Notes: generated by a model not told the origin, from the letters alone. A stretch of 64,000 nucleotides of DNA from Rs1 sp000416275 (GCA_965243635.1 OZ251574.1:2108001-2172000), one strand, 5' to 3'; shown: positions 17,930 through 27,577, counted from the stretch's first letter. Program-made: numbers and translations.

Positions 17930-18994
17930 TTGATAAAGGTCGCTATCGTTGGTTTCGGGTTGTCTGCAACCGTTTTTCATATCCCCTTTGTTGTACATTC
18001 TCCCTATTTTTCTCTGATCGCAATAAGTACTAGTAGATTAGAAGCAGTCCGCAATTCATTTTCAGGTATTGAAGTGTATCAACAATCTGAGCAGATGATT
18101 ACAGAGTCAGATGCAGATTTAATTATCATCACTTCACCTAACTACACTCACTATCCGTTAGCTAAACTTGCCTTAGAATCAGGCAAACATGTTTTAATTG
18201 AAAAGCCAATGACAGAATCTAGTGAGCAGGCTCTAAAACTAACAGAATTGGCTCGGCAAAAGTCGTTAGTTTTATCGGTGTATCATAATAGACGTTGGGA
18301 TGGTGATTTTTTAACGCTCCAACAAGTCATTGAAAGTGGCAAGCTTGGGGATATTAGGGTCTTTAATAGTAATATTGATCGGTTTAGGCCAGTGGTTGAA
18401 GGTCGTTGGCTTGAGCAACAAGGAGAGGCGTCGGGAGTCTTCTATGACTTAGGTTCTCATTTAATTGATCAAGTGTTACATTTATTTGGTGCTCCACAAG
18501 CTTTAACCGCTAATTGTACTATTTTACGAGAGAATTCCAGTGTAACTGACTATTTTCAGGTGATGCTGCACTATGACAATATGGAAGTTGTACTCAAATC
18601 AAGTCCGTTTTCCGCATCGCCAAATTTAAGGTTTCAGTTGCAGGGAGAACAAGGTAATTATCTAAAATACGGATTGGACCCTCAAGAGCAACAGTTGCGA
18701 GATGGTGTCGCTTTAACTGCTCCTGCTTTCGGTATTGAACCACCAGTAAATTATGGTATTAAGTATTTAGTAGGTCCTGATACCGAGGAGCAACAAGCAA
18801 TCAAGATAGAAACGCTAGCTGGTTGTTACTCTGAATATTACGCAAAGCTTGCATTAGCTATTAAATCTAATGCAAAAGTTCCCGTGAGTGCTTTAGAAGG
18901 TGCTAGAGTGATTAAAGTCATAGAGCTAGCCCTGCAAAGCAGTGCGCTGGGAAAAAGAGTTAACGTTGATTTGTCTGAGTTTCACAGCGTCTAA
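17930..18994 (+). CDS. Gfo/Idh/MocA family NAD(P)-dependent oxidoreductase
   Basis: A cytosolic dehydrogenase with an N-terminal Rossmann fold (IKVAIVGFGLSATVFHIPF) and the family's EKP motif (VLIEKPMTESSEQAL), which carries the catalytic Lys contact, followed by a C-terminal alpha/beta sheet domain. I place the start at TTG 17930 (AGGA ribosome site, seven bases away), giving 354 residues; the frame is open back to 17804, but those residues are unlike the family. The closest pattern is the YdgJ/YhhX type that acts on sugars or inositols. Substrate unknown, and no sugar operon surrounds it. Confidence 0.82.
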   Translation: MIKVAIVGFGLSATVFHIPFVVHSPYFSLIAISTSRLEAVRNSFSGIEVYQQSEQMITESDADLIIITSPNYTHYPLAKLALESGKHVLIEKPMTESSEQALKLTELARQKSLVLSVYHNRRWDGDFLTLQQVIESGKLGDIRVFNSNIDRFRPVVEGRWLEQQGEASGVFYDLGSHLIDQVLHLFGAPQALTANCTILRENSSVTDYFQVMLHYDNMEVVLKSSPFSASPNLRFQLQGEQGNYLKYGLDPQEQQLRDGVALTAPAFGIEPPVNYGIKYLVGPDTEEQQAIKIETLAGCYSEYYAKLALAIKSNAKVPVSALEGARVIKVIELALQSSALGKRVNVDLSEFHSV

Positions 18995-19163
18995 ATTTTA
19001 GGCTTACGGAGAAATTGGTACTCATTTTTAATGACCATCACCAGGCAATCGCTGTGCGTTAGTGGTGTGTTATTTTTTTTCGATGATCCTTAAGCAGGTT
19101 TAGCAGTGCAGCGTTGCGATAAGCTCAACAAAAATATGGATATTTATAGGCCGAAAAAAACAA

Positions 19164-19733
19164 ATGCTTAAACTGTGGTTGTTGACGCATACAAGAGAAA
19201 TGAGTAAGGAATCAAATACAGGCAAGCTAATAATAGCTGCGTTTACAGATGATGAAAATTGTAGCGCTCAAGTAGTAGAATGGAAAAGATGCTCCCCACA
19301 CGCTGGTTTATTAGCAGCTCTGGCCAGTAAGAAGGCGGTTCTTTTATACCCAAGCCCCGATGCTGTGGTTAAAAAAATATCCAAGCAGTGCCGTTCAATC
19401 ACTGATTATAGCGCCAAAGACAGGTCCTCGGTGCAGCAGATTGAACAGCAATCTACCGAGCTTAGTCGCCTCGAACATATAATTTTAATTGATGGAACAT
19501 GGCAAGAGGCACGCAAAATATACAACAAAAGTATTTATTTGAAAAACGCACTGAAACTGCATTTAATCACAGACACAATATCTCGCTACCATTTAAGACG
19601 CAATCAAAAGAACACTGGTTTGTGTACCGCTGAAATTGCTATGGAAATGCTTAGCTATTTGAATTACCTCGATAGCGCAGTGGCAATTGAACGTTTATAT
19701 ACGGAGTTTTTGTTAGAAAAAAGCTCAGTATAA
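19164..19733 (+). CDS. DTW domain protein (TapT-like tRNA aminocarboxypropyltransferase)
   Basis: A 189-residue protein of the DTW/TapT family, which transfers the aminocarboxypropyl group of SAM to uridine in tRNA (acp3U). LLTHTREMSKESNTGKL at the start and the IDGTWQEARKI motif are characteristic, followed by the YHLRRNQ...GLCTAEIAMEML block. The N-terminal zinc-type Cys cluster found in longer members is absent. It stands alone. A 10-bp stem follows the gene. Confidence 0.75.
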   Translation: MLKLWLLTHTREMSKESNTGKLIIAAFTDDENCSAQVVEWKRCSPHAGLLAALASKKAVLLYPSPDAVVKKISKQCRSITDYSAKDRSSVQQIEQQSTELSRLEHIILIDGTWQEARKIYNKSIYLKNALKLHLITDTISRYHLRRNQKNTGLCTAEIAMEMLSYLNYLDSAVAIERLYTEFLLEKSSV

Positions 19734-19747
19734 GTGCAGTAGTATCG

Positions 19748-19792
19748 GCTGTAGCTGCCACGTTTTTTAATCCCTTCCTCTCCAGCTACAGC
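19748..19792. terminator. Possible bidirectional terminator between DTW gene and broken LysR gene
   Basis: GCTGTAGCTG (19748-19757) pairs with CAGCTACAGC (19783-19792) around a 25-base loop that contains TTTTTT. It lies between two convergent genes. The long loop makes classical termination uncertain. Confidence 0.4.
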
Positions 19793-19797
19793 AACCG

Positions 19798-20723
19798 CTA
19801 AGGCTTTGATAACGTCATGTTATTTCTAATAACAGTACTGCAAAGGTTTCTCAGCCAAATATGTGCAGGATCTTTATGAATGGTCGGCGGCCAGTTGAGG
19901 TAGTACCTTGAGGGTGGAATGTCGAAAGGCAGCTTTTTGCCGATCAGCTTGAATTGTTTTTGAAAGCGTAGTGGGACAATAGGAGAGGTATTAAAGAGCA
20001 TTTGAGTGCTACTTATTATTTCCAGTGCGTTAAGGTAGTGGGGGGAGCGAAAACCAACCTTTCTTGATTTACCGATAGCATGCAGCTGGTTCTCAATAGG
20101 CATGCTTGGTCCTCCACCTAGAGATACAACAACATGAGGATAGTCTAAGAATCTATCTAAAGTTAAATCTTGATGAGCTAGAGGGTGATCCGCCCGCATA
20201 AAACACAGCATTTCTTCCTCCCCTAAATATAGCTGATGAAAGTAATCAGGCACATAGGTCATTTGGCTGCTTAGGGCTAAGTCGATCACTTGTGAACTTT
20301 GCTGTTGCAAAGATTTTCCCTTAATGTCGATAATCTCTAACTGGGCATTCGGAGCCTGCTGATAGAACAGTTTTGCCAAATTTGAAATATGTGCTTGGGA
20401 AGAATAGCTGCTCATATGAATTTTGAAGGTACGCTGGCACAAAAGTGGGGAAAAATTTTCACTGATCAATAAACGGTTTAATTGCTCAAGGGTGCCTTGC
20501 AGCGGCTGCAATAAAGAGATTGCCCTTGTCGTTGGCTCCATGCCATGGCTTGTTCTGACAAATAATGGGTCATTAAAAAGCAGTCTTAGTTTAGCTAAAG
20601 CTCTGCTCATGGCGGGTTGGCTCATATTCATTTCATCAGCTGCACGGCTATATCATTGTTGTGCGCCAATAATGCATTTAAGCAAAGTAATAATTTAAAA
20701 TCGACTTGTGATAATGATTGCAA
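19798..20723 (-). pseudogene. LysR-family regulator, frameshifted in the HTH
   Basis: The intact part (from 20631) starts in the middle of the helix-turn-helix: MNMSQPAMSRALAKLRLLFNDPLFVR, followed by a full co-inducer domain. The missing first helix is upstream in another frame: TTG at 20723 then QSLSQVDFKLLLCLNALLAHNND; the phase changes and a TGA appears near 20645-20660 (expected ..SRAADEMNMSQ). One missing base in GATATAGC would restore the frame. Either it is a recent pseudogene, or a short N-terminally truncated protein unable to bind DNA. A sequencing error is possible. Confidence 0.7.
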
Positions 20724-20817
20724 TAAAGAGCCCTGCTTTGATATCTAATAAGTGAATAATGATAACCTTGAATATACATTAGATTATATAGCAAAACTAA
20801 TGCAAGCTATTGTTTAA

Positions 20818-21023
20818 CTTGAATCCGTGACTTCAAAGTGGCTACAGAGTGTTAACTATTGGCTCTACAGTGGAATTGAATAGTAGTAGCTGCAAACTGC
20901 AAACTGCAAACTCATATCCATCCATGCATAAAACTCAGAGGTTCCATAGCTTCAGTGGCTGGCGTCTAACTGCTGTACAGCTGAGGGGCTGTTCTGTGTA
21001 GTGCAGTGAAAACACTGATTCGG
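20818..21023 (-). repeat. CCTGAATC MITE, long form, worn copy in reverse orientation
   Basis: It reads CTTGAATCCGTGACTTCAAA at the left and ends ACACTGATTCGG. Within it GCAAACT is tandemly triplicated (about 20909-20930). The copy sits just upstream of the EamA gene start at 21059 and may form part of its leader. Confidence 0.7.
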
Positions 21024-21058
21024 CTATCCAATAATAAACAATAAAAGCGCAGCAATTT

Positions 21059-22018
21059 ATGAACGACACAACCTATAATTTTAAACTTGGTTTGATTTTT
21101 TCAATCACAGCAGTGCTTTCCTGGGGAATGTTGCCGGTAGCACTGAAGCTATCCGCAGGTTTTATTGATCCCGTTACTTTGACGTGGTTTAGGTTCTTTG
21201 TCGCTTTTTTCGTCAGCCTAGTTTTACAGAAAATCTCCGGGAATTTGCCTCAATTCAGACGGCTAGTCATGAAAGACTGGTTTAAACTGACCATAGCAGC
21301 GGTTTTTTCACTGATGAATTATATCTCTTTTGTCTATTGCTTAGATTATCTAGAGCCTGGGCCCGCCCAATTGAATTTTCAAACGGCTCCTTTCTTTTTA
21401 GCGTTTGGCGGGATGATTTTTTTTAAGGAGCGATTGAGTGCCCTGCAAATGGCTTGCTTTGCTACTTTAGGCCTGGGAATGATGCTGTTCTTTCATCCAT
21501 ACATAGATATATCAAACAGTGCTAGCAGCAATATTTGGGTGGGTATTTTGCTGGTGCAATTTTCTGCTATATCTTGGACTTGTTATGCGCTGATACAAAA
21601 GTCACTGATCGCGAAACTTTCACCAGGTAATGTGCTTCTATATATTTATGGCTCGGGCTTGTTTCTTATCCTGCCATTTAGCGATTTAAATCATTTTAGT
21701 CATATGAATTTGAACCAGTGGGGTATCGCATTTTATTGCGCAATAAATACGCTAATCGCCTATGGCTGTTTTGGTCAGGCCATGAAATATTGGCCAACGG
21801 CTCAAGTGGGGGCAACAGTTGCACTCACACCAATCTTTAGTTTCAGCATCACAGCCATTGTCGTGTCACTGGGCTGGTGGCCAACAATTATTATAAGTAA
21901 CCCCATCAATAGTTTGGGCTTATTCGGAATATTTTTGGTGGTTAGCTCGGTATTAATCGTGCAATTAATACCTGTATTTACCAAGATTAAGCCTAAGGCA
22001 CTTGCAGGAAAAGCATGA
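21059..22018 (+). CDS. EamA/DMT family transporter (RhaT-like exporter)
   Basis: A 319-residue drug/metabolite transporter with ten hydrophobic helices in two EamA repeats (about 10-145 and 160-305). Typical features are WGMLPVALKLSAGFIDPVTLTWFR in helix 1/2 and the FKERLSALQ stretch before helix 5. Such proteins export amino acids or small metabolites across the inner membrane. Its last ~70 codons lie inside the first unit of a four-unit tandem array, so the gene's 3' end was the template for the duplication; this copy is intact. Confidence 0.88.
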   Translation: MNDTTYNFKLGLIFSITAVLSWGMLPVALKLSAGFIDPVTLTWFRFFVAFFVSLVLQKISGNLPQFRRLVMKDWFKLTIAAVFSLMNYISFVYCLDYLEPGPAQLNFQTAPFFLAFGGMIFFKERLSALQMACFATLGLGMMLFFHPYIDISNSASSNIWVGILLVQFSAISWTCYALIQKSLIAKLSPGNVLLYIYGSGLFLILPFSDLNHFSHMNLNQWGIAFYCAINTLIAYGCFGQAMKYWPTAQVGATVALTPIFSFSITAIVVSLGWWPTIIISNPINSLGLFGIFLVVSSVLIVQLIPVFTKIKPKALAGKA

Positions 22019-23163
22019 AGGAAAAGCTTGAAGTAGAAAGTCTGCTAGATGGCCCCTTAGCCGGATAAGTGGGGGCAGCGTTCGTCTTCACAGCACTCCT
22101 TATCTGATTTCAGCATCACAGCTATTGTCGTGTCACTGGGCTGGTGGCCAACAATTATTATAACCTGAATCCGTGACTTCAAAGTGAATACAGAGTGTAA
22201 GATATTGGTTCTACAGCGGAATTGAAAAATCTTAGCTGCACCCGTAGGTTCAGCGGGTATTTTTCTAACCGCTGTAGAATCAAGAGCTTGCGCTATGTGG
22301 TGCAGTGAAGTCACTTATGTGGACTCCCCCTTGTCAACAGTAAAAATGTATTTCGAAGAATTTAATGCTTACTTATGTACGAGCTCTAATTGAGTAGCGA
22401 ACCCAGGCTCTTTGATATTTACGCGAACGGACGATCAATTCTGAATGTCGAGTTCTAAATTTGTCGTGCTTTAGACTCTTAGTGACTTACTGATTTTATC
22501 CGCTGATTTTTATCTTCGATTTAGCATTTTTATTGTTTAACCCTTTGTGCGTTACTCTATTAACCAGCAATAAGTTCCGCTTTGTATTCCGTATCTTTCG
22601 TTAGCATGGCGAACGCTGTTCGTATCGTTTTATTTGCCAGTGCAACAGCAGCGCAGCGTTGCCCTCTTCTTTTTACTAACTCTTGGACCCATGCTTCTTT
22701 TTTAGTAACAGCAGGCCTCTTTACCATTTGCCGTACCGCCGACATCGCTCCTAGAATCAACTGACTTCGCAGTTTACTGTTCTTAGATGATTTTCCGATC
22801 GAACCGAGTTTAACCTTTCCTCCTGATGAATGCTGGATAGGCGTGACACCTATGCATGCTGAGGCATCTTTACCTTTTTTGAAAACGCCCAAATCACAAC
22901 ACCCTAAAGCAACATACAGATTGATCGCATTGATAACCCCTACACCTTCGAGTTTGAGTAGCCTTTTACATTCTGCATGTTGCTCAATCGAGTTAAGCAA
23001 ACAGCGGTTGTAAGCATCGAGAGACTGTTTAATCACCAAACATTGTTGCCAAGCGACATTAAGGGCTTCTCTGAACTCATGAGTAAGGTTGTTTTCAGCA
23101 TCTTCTAATGTACTTTTTATTAAAGCTCCTAGGCCACGAGTTTTGTAAGAAGCTTTAATATTA

Positions 23164-24814
23164 CTCAAGTTTCGGGATTCAAATAAAACCAAAAATCAAC
23201 ACTAAGCATATGATATAAAACAAGTTGATGCCTCTTTGTGGTAAAATAATTGTTGTCTATACAAAATAAAATACCACAAGAGACATCAAATGAATTCTGC
23301 CACAAAGACGGGTGTTTTGCCATCACTCACTGCTGATTTCCTCGAGCAATCTAACCTCAGTATCGACAATACTTTTAACTCTGCTTGGAAACACCTCGGC
23401 TTTAATAGCCTGCTACTTCAAGCAAAATTTCATAAACGCTCTGGCGTGCCAGCGAGCGATATTGTGTATCTACTTATGCTGTGGGTTTGGCTAAAAACTC
23501 AATCGGTAGCTATGTTCTCTCGCGATGCATTATTGAGCTTTAGTGCAGCAAAAAAAGATGCCCTCTATGATCTACTCAATCGTGAAAATGTCGACTGGAG
23601 AAAATTACAATTATTGACCGCAAAGAAAGTGCTTAAATCTAACTCTCATGGAGGTTTAAGCGCGTTTGTTATTGATGATTCTGTGAAAATCAGGCGTGGA
23701 AAAAAGATGCCTGGCGTTTCTAGTCACTTTGATCATTTAACCGGACGCTGCGTAATGGGTCAGCAAATTGTTACGTTAGGCATCGCTAATAATTCACAAT
23801 TTGTTCCTGTTGATAATGAAATCTTCATCAGTAATGTGAGAGAGCAAATAGCCAATTCTACCTTTAAAGACCATCGCAGCATTGCTGCGAAACGTTATGC
23901 TAAATCTCAGTCTCAAACCAAACCTGAAATGGTGTGTGACATGATAGCAAGGGCGATTCGCGCAGGCATAAATGCTGATTATTTTTTGGCTGATGCATGG
24001 TTTGCCACCAAGCGCATTTTAAAAATGACAGAGACTCATTCACTGATCGCTATTGTTCGAATGAAAAGAAATAACACTAAATACCGAATACGCATCAACG
24101 GCAAGACGGAGATGCTATGTGCCAAGCAGTTATATCAACAGCACGTAAAGGGGAAATGGCAATCCCTGACTAAATTGCCTTACCAGAGCAAGTCTATTGT
24201 CGTTGAACTCAATCTAGCAGCGACGGATAAAGAGCACGATCAATGGATAAAAGTGAAGTTGTTATTTGTTCGATCTATGGATGAAACAAAGCAACAGGCA
24301 GGTAAGAATGATTGGGCGCTTTTTTTAACAACCGATAGTCAGATGTGTGACGAGAAGATACTTGAAGTGTACGCATTACGGTGGGGTATAGAGGTATATT
24401 TCAAAGAGGCCAAACAAAAACTTGGTTTTTTGAAAGAGCAAAGTCGTCATTACAGCGCCTATATAGCGTCGATCCATTTGACTGGGTTAAGGTTTTGTAT
24501 CCTGCTATTTGTGCAGAATGAAGAAGGAGCAGCCAGTGTGAGTAAGGTGAGAAATAGCCTTGAAGAGAGCTTATGTAGTTTAAACTTTGCGAGCAAATTA
24601 TGGGGACTATTTAAGGCGTTAATTACAGGCGCTTTGAGTGATATTATCGGGCTAAGTGAAGAAGATAAACGTAAAATACTGGAAAGCATCGATCAAACAG
24701 TGGTCAATTTTTTTACACAAGTCATGCAAATGGATAATTTTACTCTACGGCAAGAAGGCCTAGAGTAACGGGAGGAGTTCATTTTAGCTAATGAAATGAA
24801 CTCCGAAACTTGAG
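23164..24814. mobile_element. IS4-family insertion sequence, intact, with 6-bp target duplication
   Basis: A 1,651-bp element with terminal inverted repeats starting CTCAAGTTTCGG on both ends. The target duplication ATATTA is present at 23158-23163 and 24815-24820. A further inverted repeat (GTTCATTT...AAATGAAC, about 24777-24802) lies at the 3' side and may terminate transcription. It interrupts the IS110-type transposase. Confidence 0.88.
23290..24768 (+). CDS. IS4 family transposase
   Basis: A 492-residue DDE transposase. Catalytic Asp residues are in AFVIDDSVKIRRG and YFLADAWFATKR. The Glu lies in the YREK signature Y(2)R(3)E(6)K, seen as YALRWGIEVYFKEAK, which defines the IS4 superfamily. 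The frame is uninterrupted and the element has perfect ends, so it is probably the youngest and still active layer of this nested locus. Confidence 0.9.
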   Translation: MNSATKTGVLPSLTADFLEQSNLSIDNTFNSAWKHLGFNSLLLQAKFHKRSGVPASDIVYLLMLWVWLKTQSVAMFSRDALLSFSAAKKDALYDLLNRENVDWRKLQLLTAKKVLKSNSHGGLSAFVIDDSVKIRRGKKMPGVSSHFDHLTGRCVMGQQIVTLGIANNSQFVPVDNEIFISNVREQIANSTFKDHRSIAAKRYAKSQSQTKPEMVCDMIARAIRAGINADYFLADAWFATKRILKMTETHSLIAIVRMKRNNTKYRIRINGKTEMLCAKQLYQQHVKGKWQSLTKLPYQSKSIVVELNLAATDKEHDQWIKVKLLFVRSMDETKQQAGKNDWALFLTTDSQMCDEKILEVYALRWGIEVYFKEAKQKLGFLKEQSRHYSAYIASIHLTGLRFCILLFVQNEEGAASVSKVRNSLEESLCSLNFASKLWGLFKALITGALSDIIGLSEEDKRKILESIDQTVVNFFTQVMQMDNFTLRQEGLE

Positions 24815-26037
24815 ATATTAAACTCTGCCAATAACGCTGAGATTTGGTTCAGTAAAGCGGTGTGTTGTTTATCAGCAAGATCTCTGAAACGGTTAATGGA
24901 CTGCAGTTGTTGCTGTTCCATTGACTTTCCAGAGATGTATTTAACATCCGGTAAGAAAGTGGTTTGGACAATAGCCAATGCATCATTCGCATCCGTTTTT
25001 TGATTTTGTCTGACGAGAGAGACAAGCTTAGCACTTACAAGGCGTGCATCATGGCCCGCCTTGCGAGCTGCTTGCAGCCAATAGTTAGACATACCGCAAG
25101 CTTCAAAAACAATAAAAGTGGGTTTAAAGCACACTAGCCAGAGAGAGAACTCAGCCGTTGTCATTTCTGTATTAGATATGACCTTATGGTTGCTGTAGAT
25201 ACAAACTTGAATTACATCTTTTGCTAAATCAACGCCAACTCTAGTATTATGCATTTTCGGACTCCCAATATTTTTGTGTCGTAACTTGAATATTACTCCA
25301 CATGTTCGGTGTGGGGGAGTCCCATTATCTGATTCAGGTATAAGTAACCCCATCAATAGTTTGGGCTTATTCGGAATATTTTTGGTGGTTAGCTCGGTAT
25401 TAATCGTGCAATTAATACCTGTATTTACCAAGATTAAGCCTAAGGAACTCGCAGGAAAAGCTTTAAGGAAAAGCTTGAAGTAGAAAGTCTGCTAGATGGC
25501 CCCTTAGCCGGATAAGTGGGGGCAGCGTTCGTCTTCACAGCACTCCTTATCTGATTTCAGCATCACAGCCATTGTCGTGTCACTGAGCTGGTGGCCAACA
25601 ATTATTATAAGTAACCCCATCAATAGTTTGGGATTATTCGGAATATTTTTGGTGGTTAACTCGGTATTAATCGTGCAATTAATACCTGTATTTACCAAGA
25701 TTAAGCCTAAGGCGCTTGCAGGAAAAGCATGAAGGAAAAGCTTGAAGTAGAAAGTCTGCTAGATGGCCCCTTAGCCGGATAAGTGGGGGCAGCGTTCGTA
25801 TTCACACCACTCCTTATCTAGCTTCAGCATCACAGCCATTGTCGTGTCACTGGGCTGGTGGCCAACAATTATTATAAGTAACCCCATCAATAGTTTGGGC
25901 TTATTCGGAATATTTTTGGTGGTTAGCTCGGTATTAATCGTGCAATTAATACCTGTATTTACCAAGATTAAGCCTAAGGAACTCGCAGGAAAAGCTTTAA
26001 GGAAAAGCTTGAAGTAGAAAGTCTGCTAGATGGCCTC

Positions 26038-26493
26038 TTAGCCGGATATAGGTAATGCGGTTTGTTCTTTGAAGGTGCGGATAGTAAAGTTTGAATTAAT
26101 ATCTTTTACCATCGGTATGATACGCAGTTGGCGCATAAAACTTTCGTAGGCGATTAGGTCACTACAAACAACTTCTAATAAGTAATCATATTGCCCTGAG
26201 ACGACATGGCCATTAATGACTTGCGGTAAGCCGGTAATTATTTTCTCAAAAAACTCCAAATCTGTTTCTTGATGACTGTTTAAATTTACATGGACAAAGA
26301 CCGTCATTCCTAAATTAACCGAATGTCTGGAGATTTTTGCTTGATAGCCGATGATAATTTTATCTTGTTCCAAGCGCTTTATTCGCCTAGCACAAGGAGA
26401 AGGGGATAGATTAACGCTGTCTGCTATTTCTGCAGTACTTAAACGACCGTTTTTTTGTAGCCGCTCTAAAATACTGCGATCAATTCTGTCCAT
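26038..26493 (-). CDS. Lrp/AsnC family transcriptional regulator
   Basis: A 151-residue feast/famine regulator: an N-terminal HTH (MDRIDRSILERLQKNGRLSTAEIADSVNLSPSPCARRIKRLE) and a C-terminal RAM domain (GHVVSGQYDYLLEVVCSDL) that binds amino acids and oligomerises. I prefer ATG at 26493; the frame opens from a TTG at 26508. It is divergent from the EamA gene at 26642 and so is the likely regulator of that exporter, a common LysE/EamA-Lrp pairing. Its stop lies at the end of tandem unit 4. Confidence 0.88.
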   Translation of the reverse strand: MDRIDRSILERLQKNGRLSTAEIADSVNLSPSPCARRIKRLEQDKIIIGYQAKISRHSVNLGMTVFVHVNLNSHQETDLEFFEKIITGLPQVINGHVVSGQYDYLLEVVCSDLIAYESFMRQLRIIPMVKDINSNFTIRTFKEQTALPISG

Positions 26494-26508
26494 GGTACAA
26501 ACCACCAA

Positions 26509-26641
26509 TAAATAACTATAAAAAGCTATTATAAGCTAATTATAATCCTAATTGTAATCTATAAAGGCCGAAAAATGCGCTTAATATTCTGCATAATAGC
26601 GTTATAAATTATTGCTTATTATGTGTTTTTAAGAGGTGTAG
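26509..26641. promoter_or_regulatory. Divergent AT-rich promoter region between lrp-like and EamA genes
   Basis: The 130-bp intergenic segment is very AT-rich, with a TATAAGCTAATTATAAT stretch around 26530 resembling Lrp-type degenerate sites and overlapping possible -10 boxes for both genes. This is an inferred operator; no precise site can be fixed by eye. Confidence 0.4.
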
Positions 26642-27577
26642 ATGTTACAAACAGCGATGCAAAGGATGGGTTTATCGTCAATAAATTCAGGAGTGTTAGC
26701 CTTAGTTACCACTTTATTAATCTGGTCATCGTATTTTGTGGCGCTGCGCAGTGGTGCTCAATCTAGCTTAACCAGTTTTGATATGGCGCTATTGAGGTTT
26801 TTATTGCCAGCTTTGGTACTACTGCCGGTGCTGTATAGATCTAGACGAAATATATTTAAAGCTAAAAAGCGCTATCTTATCGGGATAAGTGTAGGGGCGG
26901 GGTTACCGTTTTATTTACTATCGGTGATTGCCTCGGGACATGTGAAAGCAGTGGTGGGGAGTTTGTTGGTTCCAGGAGTTGCTCCGGTATTCGTTACCTT
27001 GATGGCGATTGTGTTTTATAAAGAGAAATTATCAAAAAGACGAGTGGTCGGGCTTAGCATAGTGTTAGTCGGTATCAGTATTTTAGTCTCGGCAAATTTA
27101 GATTCAGGGGCAGAAAACAGCTACCTAGGGGCAGTATTTTATATATTAGCTGCCTCTTGTTGGGCGGTTTATACCATAAGTATAAAAGTCGCTAAACTGT
27201 CGGGTCTTGAGTTGGCAGCGGTGCTTAATACGGTCGCTGCCATCGGCTTGTTATTATCTTTGCCATTCGGTTTTTTCGAAACTAATCTTGCCGCGACCCC
27301 CTGGGTGCAAATTGTACCTCAGCTTATCATCATGGGGATTTTTTGTGGCTTAATCTCGGTGGTTACTTACGGCCATGCAATCAATGAATTAGGGGCAGAG
27401 CTTTCAGTGTGTTGGGGGGCTTTAACTCCAGTATTAGTCTCGGTTTTGGCTTTTATCATCTTAAAAGAAACCGTAGAAATTGAAACAATCATCGCCATGT
27501 TAATTATTACGACCGGCGTGGTTTGTGCTAATTTTAAATTTAGAAAAAAAAGTATTAAAAAGCGGCGGGGAGAGTAA
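26642..27577 (+). CDS. EamA/DMT family transporter
   Basis: A 311-residue ten-helix exporter with two EamA repeats; helix 1 is LALVTTLLIWSSYFVALRSG and the FYKEKLSKRRVVGL loop marks the end of repeat 1. AGAGGTG precedes the ATG. It is distinct from the EamA protein at 21059 and not a recent duplicate. Its divergent Lrp-type neighbour suggests amino-acid-responsive expression. The lysine-rich C-terminus ends 90 bp before a MITE. Confidence 0.88.
   Translation: MLQTAMQRMGLSSINSGVLALVTTLLIWSSYFVALRSGAQSSLTSFDMALLRFLLPALVLLPVLYRSRRNIFKAKKRYLIGISVGAGLPFYLLSVIASGHVKAVVGSLLVPGVAPVFVTLMAIVFYKEKLSKRRVVGLSIVLVGISILVSANLDSGAENSYLGAVFYILAASCWAVYTISIKVAKLSGLELAAVLNTVAAIGLLLSLPFGFFETNLAATPWVQIVPQLIIMGIFCGLISVVTYGHAINELGAELSVCWGALTPVLVSVLAFIILKETVEIETIIAMLIITTGVVCANFKFRKKSIKKRRGE

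Larger units (their letters stand above)
22560..25254 (-). pseudogene. IS110/IS1111 transposase split by IS4-family insertion
   Basis: The N-terminal half starts at ATG 25254 (MHNTRVGVDLAKDVIQVCIY; DEDD-type RuvC-like domain with KTDANDALAI) and is cut after ALLAEFNI. The C-terminal half (23162-22560) has KASYKTRGLGALIK and the Transposase_20 core LLKLEGVGVINAINLYVALG, then SACIGVTPIQHSSGGK. Deleting the IS4-type element plus one ATATTA copy restores the frame exactly (EFNI-KASY), so the gene was intact when hit. The half ORFs appear to start or end in IS sequence but are not separate genes. Confidence 0.88.
22316..25330. mobile_element. IS110-family (IS1111-type) element interrupted by an IS4-family element
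   Basis: After removal of the inner element about 1.36 kb remains. Subterminal inverted repeats GGACTCCCCC (22321-22330) and GGGGGAGTCC (25313-25322) sit a few bases inside the ends, as in the IS1111 group. It is inserted in the last bases of the MITE. Exact ends are ambiguous by one or two bases (CT on both sides). Confidence 0.8.
22164..25338 (-). repeat. CCTGAATC MITE (160 bp) split by an IS110/IS1111-type element
   Basis: The left portion (22164 to about 22315) runs CCTGAATCCGTGACTTCAAA... to GCAGTGAAGTCACT; the last eight bases GATTCAGG are at 25331-25338. Outside, TATAA flanks both ends (22159-22163 and 25339-25343) as a 5-bp target duplication; uninterrupted array units read ..ATTATTATAAGTAACC at this point, which proves the insertion site. 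Confidence 0.85.
21804..26047. repeat. Four-unit tandem array (263-267 bp) copied from the EamA gene 3' end
   Basis: Units start at the recurring AAGTGGGGGCA: unit 1 21804-22066 (inside the intact gene), unit 2 22067-22163 continued at 25339-25513, unit 3 25514-25780, unit 4 25781-26047. Units 2-4 share GCCATTGTCGTGTCACTG..GGTGGCCAACAATTATTATA and the gene's terminal codons, with a diverged first 50 bases. Unit 4 ends at the stop of the convergent Lrp-type gene. Short reading frames on both strands of each unit are fragments. Unit 2 is interrupted by the nested insertions. Confidence 0.85.

Noticed and set aside
22057..22314. Conserved 'hypothetical protein' frame (HHIAQALDSTAVRKIPAEP) also seen at 27669, 59513 and 61103
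   Set aside because: It is the open frame that crosses the 160-bp MITE; it has no ribosome site and recurs only with the repeat.
25504..25965. Repeated minus-strand frames beginning MVNTGINCTINTELTTKNIP at 21984, 25431, 25698 and 25965
   Set aside because: They are antisense readings of the EamA 3' end in each tandem unit, not genes.
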